Shown: positions 42,534 through 44,127 of the stretch, one piece after another
Layout of the letters: every line of letters starts with the position of its first letter
Position numbering within the stretch: the stretch's first letter is position 1
From: Streptomyces sp. ISL-96
GTDB taxonomy: Bacteria > Actinomycetota > Actinomycetes > Streptomycetales > Streptomycetaceae
Direction of reading: 5' to 3'
Assembly: GCF_018614035.1 (NCBI RefSeq)
Contig: NZ_JAGGPA010000054.1
Coordinates: 1-44,127 of the forward strand
DNA: 44,127 nt
Position numbers and translations under genes: made by a program
The notes under the pieces: model-generated
Databases searched by the model: none
Seen by the model: only the letters and a program-made list of their open reading frames with translations
What the model was told of the DNA's origin: nothing

Positions 42534-42960
42534 CCCCCGTCAACCTCCCCCGTAAGACGCCAGCGCGCGCACACCCCACCGATCGCTGTTGATCATCACA
42601 TACGCGAATCTGCACCGTAACTGATCGACCAACAGCCCACACGGCCTCCGTTCTTTCAGAGCGTCAAGAACCAGATTCGACGGCGTCCAAACCCCGGGGG
42701 ACGGACCTTCGGCATGGAGCGGTCGTCGGGCCGCCTAAAGGCTAAGAAGCGAGCCCCGCAGGAACGGAGGAAGCCGTCCGGCCGCGGCAGTTCCTTCCGG
42801 CCCCTGGCCGGTCTCGTCCATGGCGGCTGCGCGTACGGGCAGGTGCCGAACCGGCACCGTGCCCCCAAAATGAGCGCCCGGCCACTGCTCCGCAGCGGGT
42901 GCTCCAAGGGCATGAGAACGCGCCCTGTCGCCGACAAGGCCGGGCAAGGGCTGTTGGTGT
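42534..42960. other. Intergenic region upstream of the toxin gene
   Basis: 427 bp. It holds the ribosome site and presumably the promoter of the leftward toxin gene. A minus-strand frame at 42656-42937 (ending KVRPPGFGRRRIWFLTL) is open but is not recognisable as a protein. Nothing else is supported. Confidence 0.4.
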
Positions 42961-43125
42961 TTCGTTATGGGGCGGGTCGAAGTGGACGTCGGTGGTCGGG
43001 CACCGCTCGGCGAGGTTGAGGTGTTCGGCTTGTTCCTGCGGGTCGACGGTCAGGTCCCAGCGGAGCTTGGTCCCGGTCCATTCCTCGGCGTACTGGCAGG
43101 GGACGTCGCCGCTGGGCGGCATCCG
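42961..43125 (-). pseudogene. C-terminal relic of a secreted HNH (DUF1524-like) endonuclease
   Basis: The minus strand reads DVPCQYAEEWTGTKLRWDLT, then VDPQEQAEHLNLAERCPTTD and VHFDP. This matches the end of small exported HNH nucleases common in Streptomyces, where C-x-Y-x-x-x-W-x-x-x-K-x-R-W-x-L-x-V-D precedes the final Cys. The upstream part that would hold the His-Asn-His residues is missing or scrambled. Only the tail survives, between the toxin and the helicase relic. Confidence 0.5.
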
Positions 43126-43273
43126 AGCGCGGCGGCCGTAGCGGCGCGCAGCAGGTTCTTGATCACGAACATATGGATAGCGCTGTATGGGCCGCCGGTT
43201 GCCCAAGACGCCGGGCTGCTCACCCGCGCCAGTGGTGTGGTTCACCGAGGAAACGATGGCCCCTGCTCCGTGA

Positions 43274-44107
43274 TCAGGCGCTGGTCTGTGGCGTACGTGG
43301 GTGGCCGTTTGGGTGGCGGTCGATCCAGGAGAGACCGCCGAGGTCGAGGCAGTCGCGGGTGCGGGTGACCGCGACGTAGGCCAGGCGTGCTTCAGCGTCG
43401 TCGATCGGGCCGGGAATGGGGGCACCGTTCGCGTCTTGTTCGCTGGTGTCCTTGGGAGGGGTGAAGTCGTCAGCGATCCTGACGTTCGACCACTCACGGC
43501 CCTTGGCCCGGTGAGCGGTGGAGATGGTGACCTGTGCCTGCGCTTCGGGAGCCAGCTGGTCCACCGCGGCCAGGACAGCTTGCGTTCCGTGCCGGTCGAT
43601 GAGATCGACGAACGGTCGCAGGTCACGGCCGGCGGGGTCGTGTTCGGCGTAGTCCTGCAGCTCACCCCAGGAGGAGAAGAGGAGCAGTTCGGGGTGCCAG
43701 GTACGGCGTCCTTCCTTGAGGTCCCGGGCTGCGGTGGCAAGTGCCCGCAGGGAGCCCCCTCCCCCCCGTCAGCGCCACCCGTCGACCTGCGGCAAGGTGC
43801 TTCATGACTTCGGTCATGGCGCCAACGTTGGTGCGGCACAGCACGGCGTCGGGGTGTTCGACCGGGCCGAGTTCGGTGGGGATGGTGGTGGTGCCGGCCA
43901 GGCGGATGGGGGCGTCGGCGATCGACAGCCAGCGGTTGGCTTCGGTGGCGAGGCGGGGGCCGAAGCGGAAGGACTGTGACAGGGACAGGGCTCGGCCGTC
44001 GAATCCGGTCATGACGTCGCGGGCGCCGCGCCACCCGTAGATGGCCTGGGCAGAGTCGCCGACCATGACCAGCTGGGCGTGGGCGCGTTGGGCGGTGAAG
44101 ACCTGTT
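43274..44107 (-). pseudogene. UvrD/PcrA-family helicase, 5'-truncated and frameshifted
   Basis: Read leftward: QVFTAQRAHAQLVMVGDSAQ, AIYGWRGARDVM (motif III), SLSQSFRFGPRLA (motif IV), AVLCRTNVGAMTEVM, then a G-rich run near 43758-43770 where the frame changes. It resumes as LRALATAARDLKEGRRTWHP, LLLFSSWGEL, and ends VTISTAHRAKGREWSNVRIA (motif V), AEARLAYVAVTRTRDCLDLG (motif VI), stop at 43274. The N-terminal motifs I-II are absent because an IS terminus begins at 44108-44112. Two independent lesions indicate a dead gene, unless the G-run shift is a sequencing error. Confidence 0.85.
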
Positions 44108-44111
44108 CTAG

Positions 44112-44127
44112 GGCCTGTTGCGAAAGT
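44112..44127. mobile_element. Terminus of another IS5-family copy, cut by the window edge
   Basis: GGCCTGTTGCGAAAGT matches the inverted repeat of the element at 29588-35600, again preceded by CTAG (44108-44111). It could be either end of the element. It interrupts the UvrD-family helicase. Confidence 0.8.

Overview
The window reads as high-GC actinomycete DNA, most likely Streptomyces or a close relative. The evidence is long G/C-ending ORFs, frequent GTG starts and ATGA/GTGA stop-start overlaps, and families typical of that group: a helicase with helicase-associated (HA) repeats, the TIGR02677-02680 set, an NB-ARC/TPR regulator, an Lsr2-type DNA-binding tail and an IS701-like element. All assignments come from reading motifs; no database search was run.

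Layout. 1-180: palindrome-rich 68-bp direct repeat. 222-686: small protein with a C-terminal SANT/Myb-like helix-turn-helix. 805-1188: possible gene relic. 1242-3707 (-): superfamily II DEAH helicase with HA repeats. 3934-4150 (+): relic resembling a Streptomyces telomere terminal protein (Tpg). 4176-11736 (-): compact operon herA-sbcD(mre11)-sbcC(rad50)-nurA, the DNA-end-resection set best known from archaea. 11737-12103: shared divergent control region. 12104-20548 (+): complete, translationally coupled jetABCD (Wadjet plasmid-defence family; DUF2397/DUF2398/TIGR02680/DUF2399). 20970-23803 (+): a two-TM protein coupled to an NB-ARC/TPR STAND ATPase, both carrying the same short Gly-rich motif. 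23928-29267 (+): a PD-(D/E)XK-like nuclease, a very large helical protein in a shifted frame, and a coupled third gene, none of them a family I can name beyond the nuclease-like start.

29584-37012 is a pile-up of mobile DNA. An IS5-family element (29588-35600) has its transposase interrupted, antisense, by a group II intron (30434-35037), which itself contains a second group II intron (32050-34317). The IS5 element also carries a VOC-family passenger gene. An IS701-like element (35605-37008) abuts its right end. All junctions carry CTAG.

37144-42533 (-) is an RHS/YD-repeat polymorphic toxin with a C-terminal DNA/RNA non-specific endonuclease, followed by its SUKH (SMI1/KNR4) immunity gene, here fused to an Lsr2-like tail. 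42534-44107 holds relics: the C-terminus of an HNH endonuclease and a UvrD-family helicase with a frameshift whose 5' part is cut off at 44108, where another copy of the IS5-family terminus begins.

The window is best read as a genome-defence and conflict island. Two SMC/Rad50-type ATPase machines (HerA-NurA-Mre11-Rad50 and Wadjet) are transcribed divergently from one 367-bp region. Next to them are an NLR-like pair, a candidate nuclease-scaffold system and a toxin/immunity pair, with heavy insertion by mobile elements.
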